From NCBI GenBank assembly GCA_021811315.1, contig JAJZPF010000016.1, positions 1 through 54,279 of the forward strand: a DNA stretch of 54,279 nt, in the 5' to 3' direction. A program made the translations under genes and the position numbers. The notes under the pieces are model-generated. The model had not been told where the DNA came from. It saw nothing but the letters and a program-made list of their open reading frames with translations, and made no database searches. Within the stretch, counting starts at the first letter, position 1. Every line of letters starts with the position of its first letter. Below, piece by piece: positions 8,588 to 18,500 of this stretch. The stretch is from a bacterium. Its GTDB lineage: Bacteria; Elusimicrobiota; Elusimicrobia; Elusimicrobiales; UBA9959.

Positions 8588-9739
8588 TTATCGCACTTCC
8601 ACTTTGAATCTTTTATCCCCGGCCATTGAGCGCGGTTGAACCAGGGCGGATACCAATTCACGGAATGAGGGGAAACCATACGTCAGATTCTCCCGTTCGT
8701 CATTGCCGTATTCCACCGCGTGCAACCTCACCGCGACCAGGCGCTGTTTAGGATAAACCACCAGGTATTGCCCCAGCCAGCCATCGCCGCCAAACCCAGC
8801 CGGGGCGCCGTTGCCTCCAGTCTGGCCGGGATATAACCGCCACAACAATCCATAATCCTGAATGTCGGCGCGGGCCGGCGTGGTGCAGGCGCTAACCCAG
8901 GCCGCTGGAACGATCCGCTTCTTTTCCCAACGTCCGGCGTCGGCCATTAATTGTCCGATACGGGCAAGATCGCGCGGAAGTAGCCAGAGCCCGCCATAGG
9001 CCATCACATTGCCGGCCGCGTCCCTGTCCCATTTATAATCCGAAATCCCAAGCGGCTTCAACAAGCTATCCCGCAAATACATATCCAGAGGCTCTCCCGC
9101 CGCCGCAAGTACTATTGCGGGGAGCAGCGCGACAGCTTCATTGCTGTAGGAAAAATGTTTTCCTGGTTCATCGGCAACCGGCAAGCCGCGCGCATACTTT
9201 AACACATCCGGTTGCTGATAAAGTTTCTCCGCGCTTTCTTCGTGATACAACCCCGAGGTATGCGTCAGGATGTGCCGCAGAGTAATTTGCGCCTTCGGGC
9301 CGGCGTTCCATTCCGGGAACCATTTCGAAAGCGGAGTATTAAGGCCAGAAATCTTGCCATCCGCGATGAGCTGCCCGATAGCAAGCGACACAATACTCTT
9401 GGTCACTGAATTTATCCGGAAAGGCTGTTTTGGCGGGGCCCCGAAATAGCGCTCCACTATCACCTTGCCGTCTTTTATCACGATGAGCGCGGTGGAATGG
9501 GTGTTTTGAGCCTCCGCGACCAATGCCGCAAGTGCCGCACGATCTATACCTACAGTTTCCGGTTCCGCGCGCTGGAGGAATCCCTCCGGAGCAGTTGTGG
9601 ATTCAAAAAATGATATTTGTCCGGATCGATCGGGATTGTCGCGGCAAGCAATAAGGAATACTGCCAAGGCCGGGAACAGCAGGCACTTTGCGCCAATGAT
9701 ATAACCTGGGGTACGTTTACCGGGATTGCGGCTGGGCAT
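8588..9739 (-). CDS. Serine hydrolase, class C beta-lactamase family lipoprotein
   Basis: This 383-residue protein begins with a lipoprotein signal ending FLIAC. The beta-lactamase/DD-peptidase fold is shown by SxxK (SVTKS, near residue 105), YxN as YSN (in FSYSNEA) and a late GGDGWLGQ segment. Such enzymes are usually esterases or peptidases rather than true lactamases, and the lipobox places it on a membrane facing the periplasm. The start codon follows the stop of the upstream gene after one base, so the two are co-transcribed. Substrate is unknown. Confidence 0.88.
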   Translation of the reverse strand: MPSRNPGKRTPGYIIGAKCLLFPALAVFLIACRDNPDRSGQISFFESTTAPEGFLQRAEPETVGIDRAALAALVAEAQNTHSTALIVIKDGKVIVERYFGAPPKQPFRINSVTKSIVSLAIGQLIADGKISGLNTPLSKWFPEWNAGPKAQITLRHILTHTSGLYHEESAEKLYQQPDVLKYARGLPVADEPGKHFSYSNEAVALLPAIVLAAAGEPLDMYLRDSLLKPLGISDYKWDRDAAGNVMAYGGLWLLPRDLARIGQLMADAGRWEKKRIVPAAWVSACTTPARADIQDYGLLWRLYPGQTGGNGAPAGFGGDGWLGQYLVVYPKQRLVAVRLHAVEYGNDERENLTYGFPSFRELVSALVQPRSMAGDKRFKVEVR

Positions 9740-9740
9740 C

Positions 9741-11501
9741 CTATAATCCTGATAACAGCTCGTCCGCGACTTTTTTATACGCAGGCGCCAGACCGGGGTA
9801 GACTGTTTTAAGGAATTCCTCTCTCACTATTTCATTTTTAAGCTGGGAGATCGCCGCCGCGCGGCAGGTTTCATACGCGTCCTGCGCCTGCGATGGCTGG
9901 TGGGGTACCCATTCGGGGTGCATGGCGTTCTCCACGGCCTTTAACAGAGACGTTAGCTGCTTAACGCCAACCCGGTTTTTCTTATGCGAGTCCGGGTAGG
10001 TCATATCCAAATACAAACAGCCCTGCTGCACCGGACCGCCATAGAACTTCTCCACCCCGGCCAGCGCTCCGGGAAGAAACTCGTCGTAATTATGCAAGCC
10101 TTGTGCCGCACGGTCGAACAGCAGCACTTCATAATTATCGCCATTACCGGGCTTCATTCGCATAAAATATTCATTCAGCAGCTCCACCCCCTTGCCGCTG
10201 CCTGCGTCCGCCAGCGCCGCCGCGGCCTCTATAGCCGCGTGGCCGGCCCTGAAATCCGGGATGCCATCTTCTTTCATAGTTGAAAGCTTAAACTGCGAAA
10301 GGCTCTTGCTTATCCGCCCGAGAGCCGCCTTAACCTTTGTCTCGCTTGGCTTATCCGGGAAAAGACCGGCCTGCTTATAGAAAAATATACATTGACCGCC
10401 AGAGCTGCCGGTTTTGGCAGCAAAAGCTTCGTCGGTGGCATGGTCCGCCACTAAAGCGGCAACAGCCTTATCCCCAAAAACGCAGAGGTGAGACAAGGTT
10501 TCCCGGATTTTACCCGGGCTGAAGTCCGCGGCCTCGATAGCGAATGGCGCCAACACGTTAAACTGCGGAGGCAGGAACATGTTAGCGCCAAGCCCGCCCG
10601 CCTCCTCGCAATAGCCCTGGGTCCAGCCGGTAAGGGTCTCAACATTAAAGCATGGGCGTATCTTGTATGGTATCGCCATCGCCGCTTCATAGAATTTCCG
10701 TTTGTCTTTCACGTCCAGGAGCCGCTGAAAGATGGCGATAAAATTATTGTTTGCCGGAATGGTACTGCCCTGCACCGCGCAACTGCCATTCTCGTCAAAA
10801 TCCTCATAAAGGTACAGCGCATAGAGAACTTCCAGTTCCGGCGAGATCTGGTTTATGCCAAGCTGGGTCGCGGCCCACAGGTAGCCGGTATAAGGGTCTA
10901 GTTTTACTACGCGCACAAGGTTACTCGTTAAGCCTTCCTGTTTTGAGATAGTCCCTATTTGTGTGCCGTCCGCCAGTGATTGCACAACCAGGCCTTTGCC
11001 AGGGAATTCCCCGTAGCCGCCCAAACCGCGGGTCCCGAGCCAGAGGCGGCCGTTCTCTATCTCAGCCGAGGAGATGTTGTCGCAGGGATCGGCGTGGTCC
11101 TTTATGGCGACGCCGCCTAACTTCAGCACATGCGCCTGGCCCTTATCGTCGTCGCAGTATCTATTCACTGTCTCCAGAAACACTCCGGCGGACGATGTTA
11201 TCAGCGTAACATTATCCCCGTTCCCGTTCTTTTCCGGCCAGGCAGCCTTGCCGCCCTTCGCGCCGCGCATAAGCTTGGCGTATTCAGAAGGCGAAACCTG
11301 CCTGAACGCCCCGGTTTCTTTGTCCAGGACCATGCGCCGCCCGTCGATAGCGGCAAAACCTACCGTGGCCGTGGTAAATGTTATCTCGTTAATAACCGGG
11401 AGATAATCCCAGGACGAGGGCTCTATACCGGCGTACAGTGTTGGCGCTAAACCCAGCAGCGCCGCGCAGGAAACACCTAAGAAAAAAGACTTTTTCAACA
11501 T
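9741..11501 (-). CDS. Large secreted protein of unknown function
   Basis: This 586-residue protein has a signal peptide (LKKSFFLGVSCAALLGLAP, cleaved after YAG). The first ~230 residues contain propeller-like strands (GRLWLGTRGLGG, TGYLWAATQLGINQ). The rest is helical, with scattered cysteines and no recognised catalytic motif. AGGGG nine bases upstream supports the start at 11501. It is followed after one base by the lipoprotein hydrolase, so the two probably work together. I do not recognise the family. Confidence 0.75.
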   Translation of the reverse strand: MLKKSFFLGVSCAALLGLAPTLYAGIEPSSWDYLPVINEITFTTATVGFAAIDGRRMVLDKETGAFRQVSPSEYAKLMRGAKGGKAAWPEKNGNGDNVTLITSSAGVFLETVNRYCDDDKGQAHVLKLGGVAIKDHADPCDNISSAEIENGRLWLGTRGLGGYGEFPGKGLVVQSLADGTQIGTISKQEGLTSNLVRVVKLDPYTGYLWAATQLGINQISPELEVLYALYLYEDFDENGSCAVQGSTIPANNNFIAIFQRLLDVKDKRKFYEAAMAIPYKIRPCFNVETLTGWTQGYCEEAGGLGANMFLPPQFNVLAPFAIEAADFSPGKIRETLSHLCVFGDKAVAALVADHATDEAFAAKTGSSGGQCIFFYKQAGLFPDKPSETKVKAALGRISKSLSQFKLSTMKEDGIPDFRAGHAAIEAAAALADAGSGKGVELLNEYFMRMKPGNGDNYEVLLFDRAAQGLHNYDEFLPGALAGVEKFYGGPVQQGCLYLDMTYPDSHKKNRVGVKQLTSLLKAVENAMHPEWVPHQPSQAQDAYETCRAAAISQLKNEIVREEFLKTVYPGLAPAYKKVADELLSGL

Positions 11502-11594
11502 AAGTAATAACCCCTGAAGCACATTACGACCTGGAAGCTGGCCAAAGAGTAAAAATGACGCGAATGACTTTACGAATATTTTCAGCCCTATAGT

Positions 11595-12020
11595 TTATGT
11601 TTGGCTGTCTTTCCAATCGATATTCTTTGCCTTTTTCTCATAATAATATTCCACGAATAGGGCCGCAACCAGGGCGGCAACGCTTGGCATGTAGTAGCTG
11701 CCGACTGAAAATGCCGTAAGCGCGCAAAATGCCGCCAATGAAATAATTGAGATTGCCCCGACAATGCGCCTGGCCCTGATATTAGAGATGAGAAAGGGGA
11801 GCACCGCGAGCAGGACAGGGACAACCAATGGCCGGGCCGCGGAAAGCCCTCTGGTTTCGTGCCATGACAGCCTGGCATGGACCGGCATAGCCTGAACACT
11901 GCCATGATCCCGGGAGAAGGATTGCGAAACGCTGACGCGCTTAACCATGGGCGCAAACATAATATAAGCCGATATTCCTATCGCCCATAATGGCCCGATC
12001 AGCCAGACACCTCGTCTCAT
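11595..12020 (-). CDS. Small membrane protein of unknown function
   Basis: This 141-residue protein has an N-terminal membrane segment (about 5-24), an extracytoplasmic loop, and two or three C-terminal membrane segments (about 66-82 and 86-122), ending in a charged tail. Its ATG overlaps the TGA of the preceding gene (ATGA), so translation is coupled. No homologous family is recognised. Confidence 0.7.
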   Translation of the reverse strand: MRRGVWLIGPLWAIGISAYIMFAPMVKRVSVSQSFSRDHGSVQAMPVHARLSWHETRGLSAARPLVVPVLLAVLPFLISNIRARRIVGAISIISLAAFCALTAFSVGSYYMPSVAALVAALFVEYYYEKKAKNIDWKDSQT

Positions 12021-13237
12021 TTCGTGCCCTCCGCTGTCTTAGGCTGCCCGGATTTAAGTTCTGTATACATTAGTTCCCCGGCGCCGGAATAATAAACGAT
12101 ATGCGGATCGCCTTTGCCGTCGAGCGCAAGAGAAACGGCGCCGCGGGCTAGCGCAGGACCAATAACGCTGTTTTTCCAGGCTTTGCCCGTCCATTTCGTA
12201 TACGTAAGAATATTGGCTTCACGGTCTACATACGCAATATGCGGGTAGTCGTTTTTATCGAGGGTCACAGAACAATGCGGTGAGAGGGGGCCATTTAGCG
12301 GCACGTCCTCAATTTTCCACATTTTCCCGTTCCACTTCGCATGTTTTAATTTATAAAACGTCCCGCCACCGCCGCCCCAGTTCGCCAGTTTTATTACAGG
12401 ATCTGTTGTGGCCTCGTAATAAAAGATTTGCGGATAACCGTTCTTGCCAATAGCTAAAGAAACGATTCCCGTAACATTGCCGTCCAGTTCCATGGTGGAA
12501 GACGACCAGGAGACTCCGGTCCACATTGCGTAACCGATAGCCTTCCGCTCGTAAACACAATAACTGATGTGCGGATAGCCCTTGTCGTCTAACGCCATCG
12601 GCCCGTTAATGTTCTGGTCCGAATTAACCGTAGAGATCGACCAAGCCTTGCCCGTCCACTTTGCGTATCTGAGCCTGCTGGTTTGTTCGTCAAGGTATGT
12701 AATATGAGGGTTATTGTTTTTATCCAGCCCCATGGAAGGATAGAATCCTGTGGCAAGTGTATAGGAGCCTTCATTCCGCTCGACAGTGGTGGTTGACCAG
12801 GCGACACCCGTCCAGTTTGCATACTTAAGTGCGAATTGGGTTTCATTGCAGTATGCAGCGTGGGGGTAACCGTTTCCGTCAAGCGCGATGGAACTCGGCG
12901 CATTGGGCGCCGGCCCGTCAGTAGAGTCTGTCGTTTGTGTGGACCAAGCCGTCCCCGTCCACTTTGCATATTTAAATTCGTCGCCGGAATAATAAAATAT
13001 ATGGGCTAGATTATTCTTGTCGAGGGCGAAAGAATAGGTGCCAACATTATCTGACAGCTTTTTATGGTGAATAATCCCGCCAGCAACCGTAACGCCCGCA
13101 GGTGCGGAAGATCCGGCTATAACCTCGCCGCCAACAACACCTGGAAGGCTGCCGGATTTATTCTGCCCGGTGAAGCCGTCCCTGGCGGGAAAGAGCAATA
13201 TCAGCAGACACAAAAGTCTTTGTCGGAGTCTAATCAT
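12017..13237 (-). CDS. Secreted repeat protein, probable beta-propeller
   Basis: This 406-residue protein starts with a signal peptide (LRQRLLCLLILLFPA). It then has about six repeats of ~50 residues, each with a SIALDGNGYPH-AY strand pair and an AKWTGKAWS turn. The spacing and the W-T-G-x-x-W motif fit a beta-propeller of about six blades. No enzymatic motif is visible, so binding or adhesion is the likely role. It overlaps the upstream gene by eight bases and the downstream gene by four. Confidence 0.78.
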   Translation of the reverse strand: MIRLRQRLLCLLILLFPARDGFTGQNKSGSLPGVVGGEVIAGSSAPAGVTVAGGIIHHKKLSDNVGTYSFALDKNNLAHIFYYSGDEFKYAKWTGTAWSTQTTDSTDGPAPNAPSSIALDGNGYPHAAYCNETQFALKYANWTGVAWSTTTVERNEGSYTLATGFYPSMGLDKNNNPHITYLDEQTSRLRYAKWTGKAWSISTVNSDQNINGPMALDDKGYPHISYCVYERKAIGYAMWTGVSWSSSTMELDGNVTGIVSLAIGKNGYPQIFYYEATTDPVIKLANWGGGGGTFYKLKHAKWNGKMWKIEDVPLNGPLSPHCSVTLDKNDYPHIAYVDREANILTYTKWTGKAWKNSVIGPALARGAVSLALDGKGDPHIVYYSGAGELMYTELKSGQPKTAEGTK

Positions 13238-13592
13238 TTAAAATCCAGTACCTGTTGGTCTGCTTAAGCTTTTTTAGGTCCTCATAACGTTCGCGAACCT
13301 CTTGCAGCGTCTTTACGGCAATCTTCTTGTTCGTCAGGACTGTTTTGTACAGGTTTAATGCCGTCAGCCTGCTTTTTGCGGCGCGTTTCGCATCCTTGTC
13401 CCGGTCTCCCCCGGTAAACTGCTCGCGCCCGTAGTCAGAGGACAGAATCTGCCAGAGATTATCATTGATGCGCGCTATCTTCAGCCGGGCCAGGTCCGAT
13501 TCTTTCAGGTCAGGGTATTTATTAACATAGGCATTAAGCTCCCGCAGTTCCCGCTCCACGTCTTTCAATTCATTGTAACCCGACTTTATCAT
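13230..13592 (-). CDS. Small, highly charged helical protein
   Basis: This 120-residue protein is rich in Lys, Arg, Glu and Leu and is predicted almost wholly helical, perhaps coiled coil (NELKDVERELRELNAYV, LQEVRERYEDLKKLKQ). It lacks a signal peptide. There is no ribosome site; its ATG overlaps the stop of the small ORF upstream (ATGA), so it should be translated by coupling. The adjacent small membrane peptide may anchor it, which is inference. Function unknown. Confidence 0.65.
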   Translation of the reverse strand: MIKSGYNELKDVERELRELNAYVNKYPDLKESDLARLKIARINDNLWQILSSDYGREQFTGGDRDKDAKRAAKSRLTALNLYKTVLTNKKIAVKTLQEVRERYEDLKKLKQTNRYWILND

Positions 13593-13732
13593 GTAGAATC
13601 TGGCGGCAGGCGCGTGGGGGCTGTCGGGATATCAAGCGCCGGCATATTGGTCCGATGGAAGTATCTGAAAGCCCAGACCGCTATAAGGCAAATAAGGAGA
13701 CCAAATGAAAAATATATGGCGAGTTTTTTCAT
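13589..13732 (-). CDS. 47-residue single-span membrane peptide
   Basis: From ATG 13732 the minus strand encodes MKKLAIYFSFGLLICLIAVW, then a short basic and Pro-rich tail. This is one clear membrane segment with the C-terminus probably outside. AAGGG lies just upstream and a TATAGT -10 candidate is at about 13750-13760 on the minus strand. It ends in ATGA, overlapping the next start. It heads the unknown operon running to 8588. Confidence 0.65.
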   Translation of the reverse strand: MKKLAIYFSFGLLICLIAVWAFRYFHRTNMPALDIPTAPTRLPPDST

Positions 13733-13815
13733 AAGCCCTTAAGCCTAATTCAACTATACCAAAACAAATGGACATTGGCATGCTTACATAGAAACCGCCC
13801 TCGCGCCAGCTGACA

Positions 13816-13844
13816 TTGACTTTTCCGGAAGCCTGGGGTATAGT
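13816..13844 (+). promoter_or_regulatory. Sigma-70-type promoter at the first Cys-rich peptide gene
   Basis: TTGACT (13816-13821) and TATAGT (13839-13844) are separated by exactly 17 bases. The -10 box is directly followed by ATG 13845, and transcription would be expected to begin near 13850-13852. ATG 13851 lies exactly there, so the message may be leaderless from that codon. The alternative is a further-upstream promoter with GGGG (13835-13838) serving ATG 13845. Confidence 0.65.
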
Positions 13845-14114
13845 ATGAAGATGCGGAAGTTACTGCCGTTGTTGTTTTCCATCAGCTTTGTCTTCGCCGT
13901 CCTGGCGGAGACGGCCGATCCCTGTGAGCAGTGCTGCGACTGCCCGTGCCCCGTAGTCTGCATGGGCGGAACCTGCGGCATCTATTGCGACGCCTCCGTC
14001 TCGGAGCGCAGCACCGGACCTGAAGAGACCGGGAACCGCATAACCCCGGGTTCAGCTTCCGTTCCGGCGGCCCGTATCCCGGCGGATGAGATCTTCCATC
14101 CTCCTCTTGCTTAA
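13845..14114 (+). CDS. Small exported Cys-rich peptide, copy 1
   Basis: This 89-residue precursor has a signal peptide (KLLPLLFSISFVFAVLAET). A Cys-rich core with eight cysteines follows, including DCPCPVVCMGGTCG, then a flexible Ser/Pro/Thr stretch and the C-terminal tail ADEIFHPPLA. A paralogue at 19168 shares VLAET, DCPCPxVC, CG and DEIFHPPL. Both copies lie about 95 bases upstream of a TolC gene that starts with the same GTG-led sequence. CzcI-type small periplasmic proteins occupy a similar position in czc operons, but I see no direct sequence match. Periplasmic metal binding or sensing is inferred. ATG 13851 is an alternative start. Confidence 0.8.
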   Translation: MKMRKLLPLLFSISFVFAVLAETADPCEQCCDCPCPVVCMGGTCGIYCDASVSERSTGPEETGNRITPGSASVPAARIPADEIFHPPLA

Positions 14115-14206
14115 CCCGCCAGCGTTCTTCTTCCCGCTCTAAACCAATCCGGGCGCGCCGTATGTGGCGCCCTGCCGCCCAAGTCTCATAGCCTTCAGGA
14201 GGCCGT

Positions 14207-15514
14207 GTGAAAAAGTCCTTTCCGCCTTTGTCAGTTCTCCGGCGTACTTCGTTCCGGGGACTCGCTATCTGCATTTGTTCCTTAATACCGGCTCCCCGGG
14301 CCTTCGCCCAGGAGGCCCCGCCGCCGGCGAATGAAACCTACACGCTGGCGCGGCTCGTAGAGCTGGCTGTCCGGAATGCCGGCCTGCTCAGTTCCCAGGA
14401 CGCCCGGATCGAAGAAGCGCGTCTTGCGGCAAGCCAGGCCCGCGCCTGGCCCGGCCCGTCCCTTGATTTTCTCGCCGGCCGTAAGCGCGGCGCGGGCACA
14501 GGCGGGCCGCGTTACGAATTCGCGCTGGCACAGCCGCTGCCGTTGGCCGGCAAACAGAAATTGCGCGGGAACCTGCTTGACCTGGAGGCCGGCTCCCGGC
14601 GCGTTCAGAGAAGCGCCTCGGAGACGGCCATCACGCTCGACGTGCTCCAGCTCGCTTACGAGTACGCCGCCAACCGCAAAAAGGCCGCTTTTGTCGCGGC
14701 CCGCCAGGAGCGGTTCGACCTGATCAGGGAATACGTCTCCGGACGCGCGTTTCCGACGCCGCAACGTATGGCGGAGAGCCGCATTGTGCAGAACCGGCTG
14801 AAGCTCCTGAGCTCAGACGCTATCCGGAGCCAGGCGGGTTATAAAGCCTCCTTCGACAAACTCAGGGTTTATCTCCCGGCTTCAGGCGAGTACCCGGAAG
14901 TCGAGGTGCCCTGGCTCTCGGGCGCGAAAGAGCTGGATGAAAAAGAGCTGCTCCCCGGGATACTGGAGAACGAGCCCGGCTTGCGCCTCCAAAGGCTCGC
15001 CGTGAACAAAGCGGAGTCGGCGAAGGACCTGGCCCGGAAGGACGCCCTGCCCGACGCGGCCCTGGCAACCTCCTATGAACAGGCGAAGGCCGGGGATACC
15101 GAGAGGAACTTCGGCCTGGGCTTCAGCCTGGAACTCCCGTTCTGGAACGGGAACCGCGCAGGGAGACTGAGCGCGGAGCAGGGGAAACTCGCCGAAGCGC
15201 GGCTGCTGGCTTTCGAGGAGCAGAAGCTGCGGGCCGAACTGACCCGCGCGCTGGCGGAGTACGAGGCGGCCCGCCAGACGGCGCAGAAATATCCCCGGTC
15301 CGTTCTGTCCGGCCTGGAGGCCGAGCTAAAAGAGGCGGAAGAGGGCTTCCGCAAGGGCCAGCTGGATTTGCTGACTTTCCTTGAGCTGGACAGTTCCGCC
15401 GCGGAGGTCTATGACCGGGTGCTCGACGCCCAGGCGGAACTCGCGGCCAGGCTGGCCGGGATCCTCGCTTTAACCCAGGAGCGGGACGCAGTAAACTCGC
15501 TCGGGTCCTACTAG
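14207..15514 (+). CDS. TolC-family outer-membrane efflux protein (CzcC/CusC type)
   Basis: This 435-residue protein has a signal peptide ending AFAQ and two OEP repeats: long helices around 45-215 and 240-425, with strands such as YEFALAQPLPLAGKQK and FGLGFSLELPFWNGN. The family forms trimeric outer-membrane channels for RND pumps. It starts with GTG at 14207 behind AGGAGG. Ten bases separate its stop from the RND pump gene, so the two are co-expressed. No adaptor gene lies between or near them, which is unusual for a CBA system. Confidence 0.92.
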   Translation: MKKSFPPLSVLRRTSFRGLAICICSLIPAPRAFAQEAPPPANETYTLARLVELAVRNAGLLSSQDARIEEARLAASQARAWPGPSLDFLAGRKRGAGTGGPRYEFALAQPLPLAGKQKLRGNLLDLEAGSRRVQRSASETAITLDVLQLAYEYAANRKKAAFVAARQERFDLIREYVSGRAFPTPQRMAESRIVQNRLKLLSSDAIRSQAGYKASFDKLRVYLPASGEYPEVEVPWLSGAKELDEKELLPGILENEPGLRLQRLAVNKAESAKDLARKDALPDAALATSYEQAKAGDTERNFGLGFSLELPFWNGNRAGRLSAEQGKLAEARLLAFEEQKLRAELTRALAEYEAARQTAQKYPRSVLSGLEAELKEAEEGFRKGQLDLLTFLELDSSAAEVYDRVLDAQAELAARLAGILALTQERDAVNSLGSY

Positions 15515-15523
15515 GAGCACATC

Positions 15524-18500
15524 ATGAAACGCATTTTAGAGTGGACTTTGAAGAACAGGCTCACGATCATCCTCTTCTTCGCCGCCGGCGCGGCGCTCGG
15601 GACCTACGCCGTCACGCAGACTCCGGTGGACGCGGTGCCCGATATCACCCCGGTGCAGGTGGTGGTGAATACCAAGACCGGCGCCCTGGACCCGGAGCAG
15701 ATAGAGAAGACCGTCTCCTTCCCGATCGAGACCGATATGAGCGGCATCGCCGGCGTCAAGGACGTGCGGTCGCTCTCCAAGTACGGGCTGTCGCAGGTGG
15801 TGGTCATCTTCGAGGACGGCACCGATATTTACTGGGCGCGCCAGCAGGTGACGGAAAGGCTCTCCGGGGTCAGGGGTGAACTGCCCCCGGGGCTCTCCCC
15901 CGAGCTCGCTCCCATCACCACGGGCCTGGGCGAGGTGCTCATCTACGCGGTCAAGGCCAGGCCCGGGACGCCGCTGGCGGCCAGGCCGGAGACGCAGCGC
16001 CTGATGTACCTGCGGACCATCCAGGACTTCGTCGTCGCGCCTTACCTTAAGCGTTCGGTCAAGAACGTCGCCGAGGTGGATTCCACCGGCGGCTATAAGA
16101 AGGAGATCCATATAGAGCTGTACCCCGGGAGGCTGGAAAAGCAGGGGGTGACCATCGAGCAGGTAGTAGAGCGCCTTGAAGGGCTGGGCGAGAATTTCGG
16201 CGGCGGCTACATCCAGCCCAAAGGCAGGCAGGTCATCATCCGGGCGTCCGGGCGGCTCAACAGCCTGGACGAGATCCTCGGCATCCCCATAAAGCTGGAC
16301 GTGCGCGGCAATCCCGTCCCGCTGTCCGCCGTGGCCGGCGTCCGGGAAGGCTATGCCCAGAGAATGGGCGGAGCGACCAGCAACGGCGAGGAAACCGTGT
16401 TGGGCACCGTGCTCATGCTCAGCGGGGCAAACTCCCGCCGGGTGGCGCTGGAGGCCGAGGCCGCGCTCAAGGACGCGCCGCTGCCGCCCGACGTGCAGCT
16501 GGAACTGCTTTACACGCGGAGCTACCTGGTCAACGCCACGCTGAAGACGGTGGCCAGAAACCTGGCCGAAGGCGCCGCGCTGGTGGTCATAGTGCTCCTG
16601 CTGATCCTGGGCAATTTCCGGGCGGCTCTCTTCGTGTCGCTCGCCATCCCGGTCTCGATGCTGTTCGGCGCGATAGGGATGAAGTGGTTCGGGGTTTCGG
16701 CGAGCCTGATGAGCCTGGGGGCCATAGACTTCGGCCTCCTGGTGGACGGCGCGGTGGTGATGATAGAGAACGCGCTGCGGCGGCTGGAGGAGCATAAAGG
16801 CGAGCTGCCGCCGGAGAAGCGGCTGGAATTAGTCCTCGATTCCGCCGCCGAGGTGGTCAAGCCGGTAACGCTCGGCCTGCTCATCATCATGCTCGTCTAC
16901 GTGCCGATCCTGTCGTTGGAAGGCATCGAAGGCAAGCTCTACCACCCCATGGCGGTCACCGTGCTGGTAGCGCTGGGAGCTTCTTTGCTCGTGGCCGTCC
17001 TCCTTATGCCCGTGCTCGCCTATCTTTTCCTGCGGGCTCCCCGCGGCGGCGGCGGCGAAGAGATGCTGGTTTACAGAACGCTGCGGAAGACCTATCAGCC
17101 GGTCCTCGACGCCGGTTTAAGGCGTCCTCTCCTGGCTTTGGTCCCGGCGCTGCTCCTTTTCGCCGGGGCGCTGTTCGTCTATCACCGCATGGGAGCGGAT
17201 TTTATGCCGCCCTTGGATGAAGGTGACATGCTTATAAATCTCGCCCGGGCCCCGGACATCGGCGTGGACGCTTCGCTCCTGATGCAGAAGAAAAGCGACC
17301 GGGTCATTTCGAAATTCCCGGAGGTGGAACGGGTGTTCGCCAGGTTCGGTACGCCGGAGTCCGCCACGGACACCATGGGCGTCAACCTCTCGGACACCTT
17401 CGTCATCCTGAAGAAGGACCCAGCCCAGTGGCCGGTCATGGAGAACGGCCGGCGCAGGACCAAGACCGAACTGTACGAGGCGCTTAAAGAAGCTCTTGAG
17501 AAAGAGGCGCCGGGCCAGGAATCCAGCGAGACCCAGCCTATAGAGATGCGTTCGATGGAGATCCTGGAGGGCAGCCGGGCGGACGTGAGCCTGCGCGTCT
17601 ACGGCAAAGAGCTGCCGGTGCTGATCGAGCTCATGGAAAAAGCGATCACCGTGCTGGAAAAAGTCCCCGGCACCCAGGAAGTGGAAATGGACGCGGTCAC
17701 CGCGCTGCGCAAAGGCCCGGTCCTGAGCGTGCGCCCCGACTACGCGGCCATCGCCCGCTACGGCCTGGACCTGCGCCGGGTCAACACCCTGCTGGAAGCG
17801 GCGATGGCGGGCAAAGAAGTTGGAAGCTTTTACGAGGCCCAATGGCGCTTCCCCATCGTTCTCCGGCTGGAGGAAAAACTCCGCGAGGACATCGGGACGA
17901 TCGAATCCCTGCCCGTGGGAATGGACGGCGGCTCCATCCCTCTCAACAAGGTGGCGTCCTTCGAGAGCAAAGACGAGGTCACGACCATCGCCCATCATTA
18001 CAACCAGCGCTACGCGGCGGTGGCCGTGTTCCTGGGCGGGCGCGATATCGCGAGCTATGTGGCCGAGGCGCGCGCGGCCGTAGAGAGGGAGGTCAAACTG
18101 CCGGAGGGCTACACTATGTCCTGGGGCGGACAGTTCAAGAACCTGGAGCGGGCCAAGGCCAGGCTGGCCCTGATCGTCCCGGTGGTGCTGCTGGGTATCC
18201 TGCTCATCCTCTGGCGGGCTTTCGGGAACCTGCGCGACGCCGTGCTGGTCTACACCTGCATCCCGCTGGCCCTGACCGGGGGCATCTTCTCGCTCGCGCT
18301 GCGCGGGATCCCGATGAGCGTCTCGGCCTCGATCGGCTTCATCGCTCTCATAGGCATCGCGATCTTGAACGGCATGGTGCTTATCACCTTCTTCGGCCAA
18401 TTACGCGGGAAAGGCCGCAGCCCGGAGCAGGCGGCCAGGGAGGGCGCGTTGACGCGGTTGCGGCCGGTGGCCATGACGGCGCTGGTGGCAAGCCTGGGCT

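Noticed and set aside
15536..18400. Long minus-strand frames (419 and 427 codons) opposite the first RND pump
   Set aside because: They mirror the coding frame of the clearly real CzcA-type gene and show no protein motif or ribosome site.
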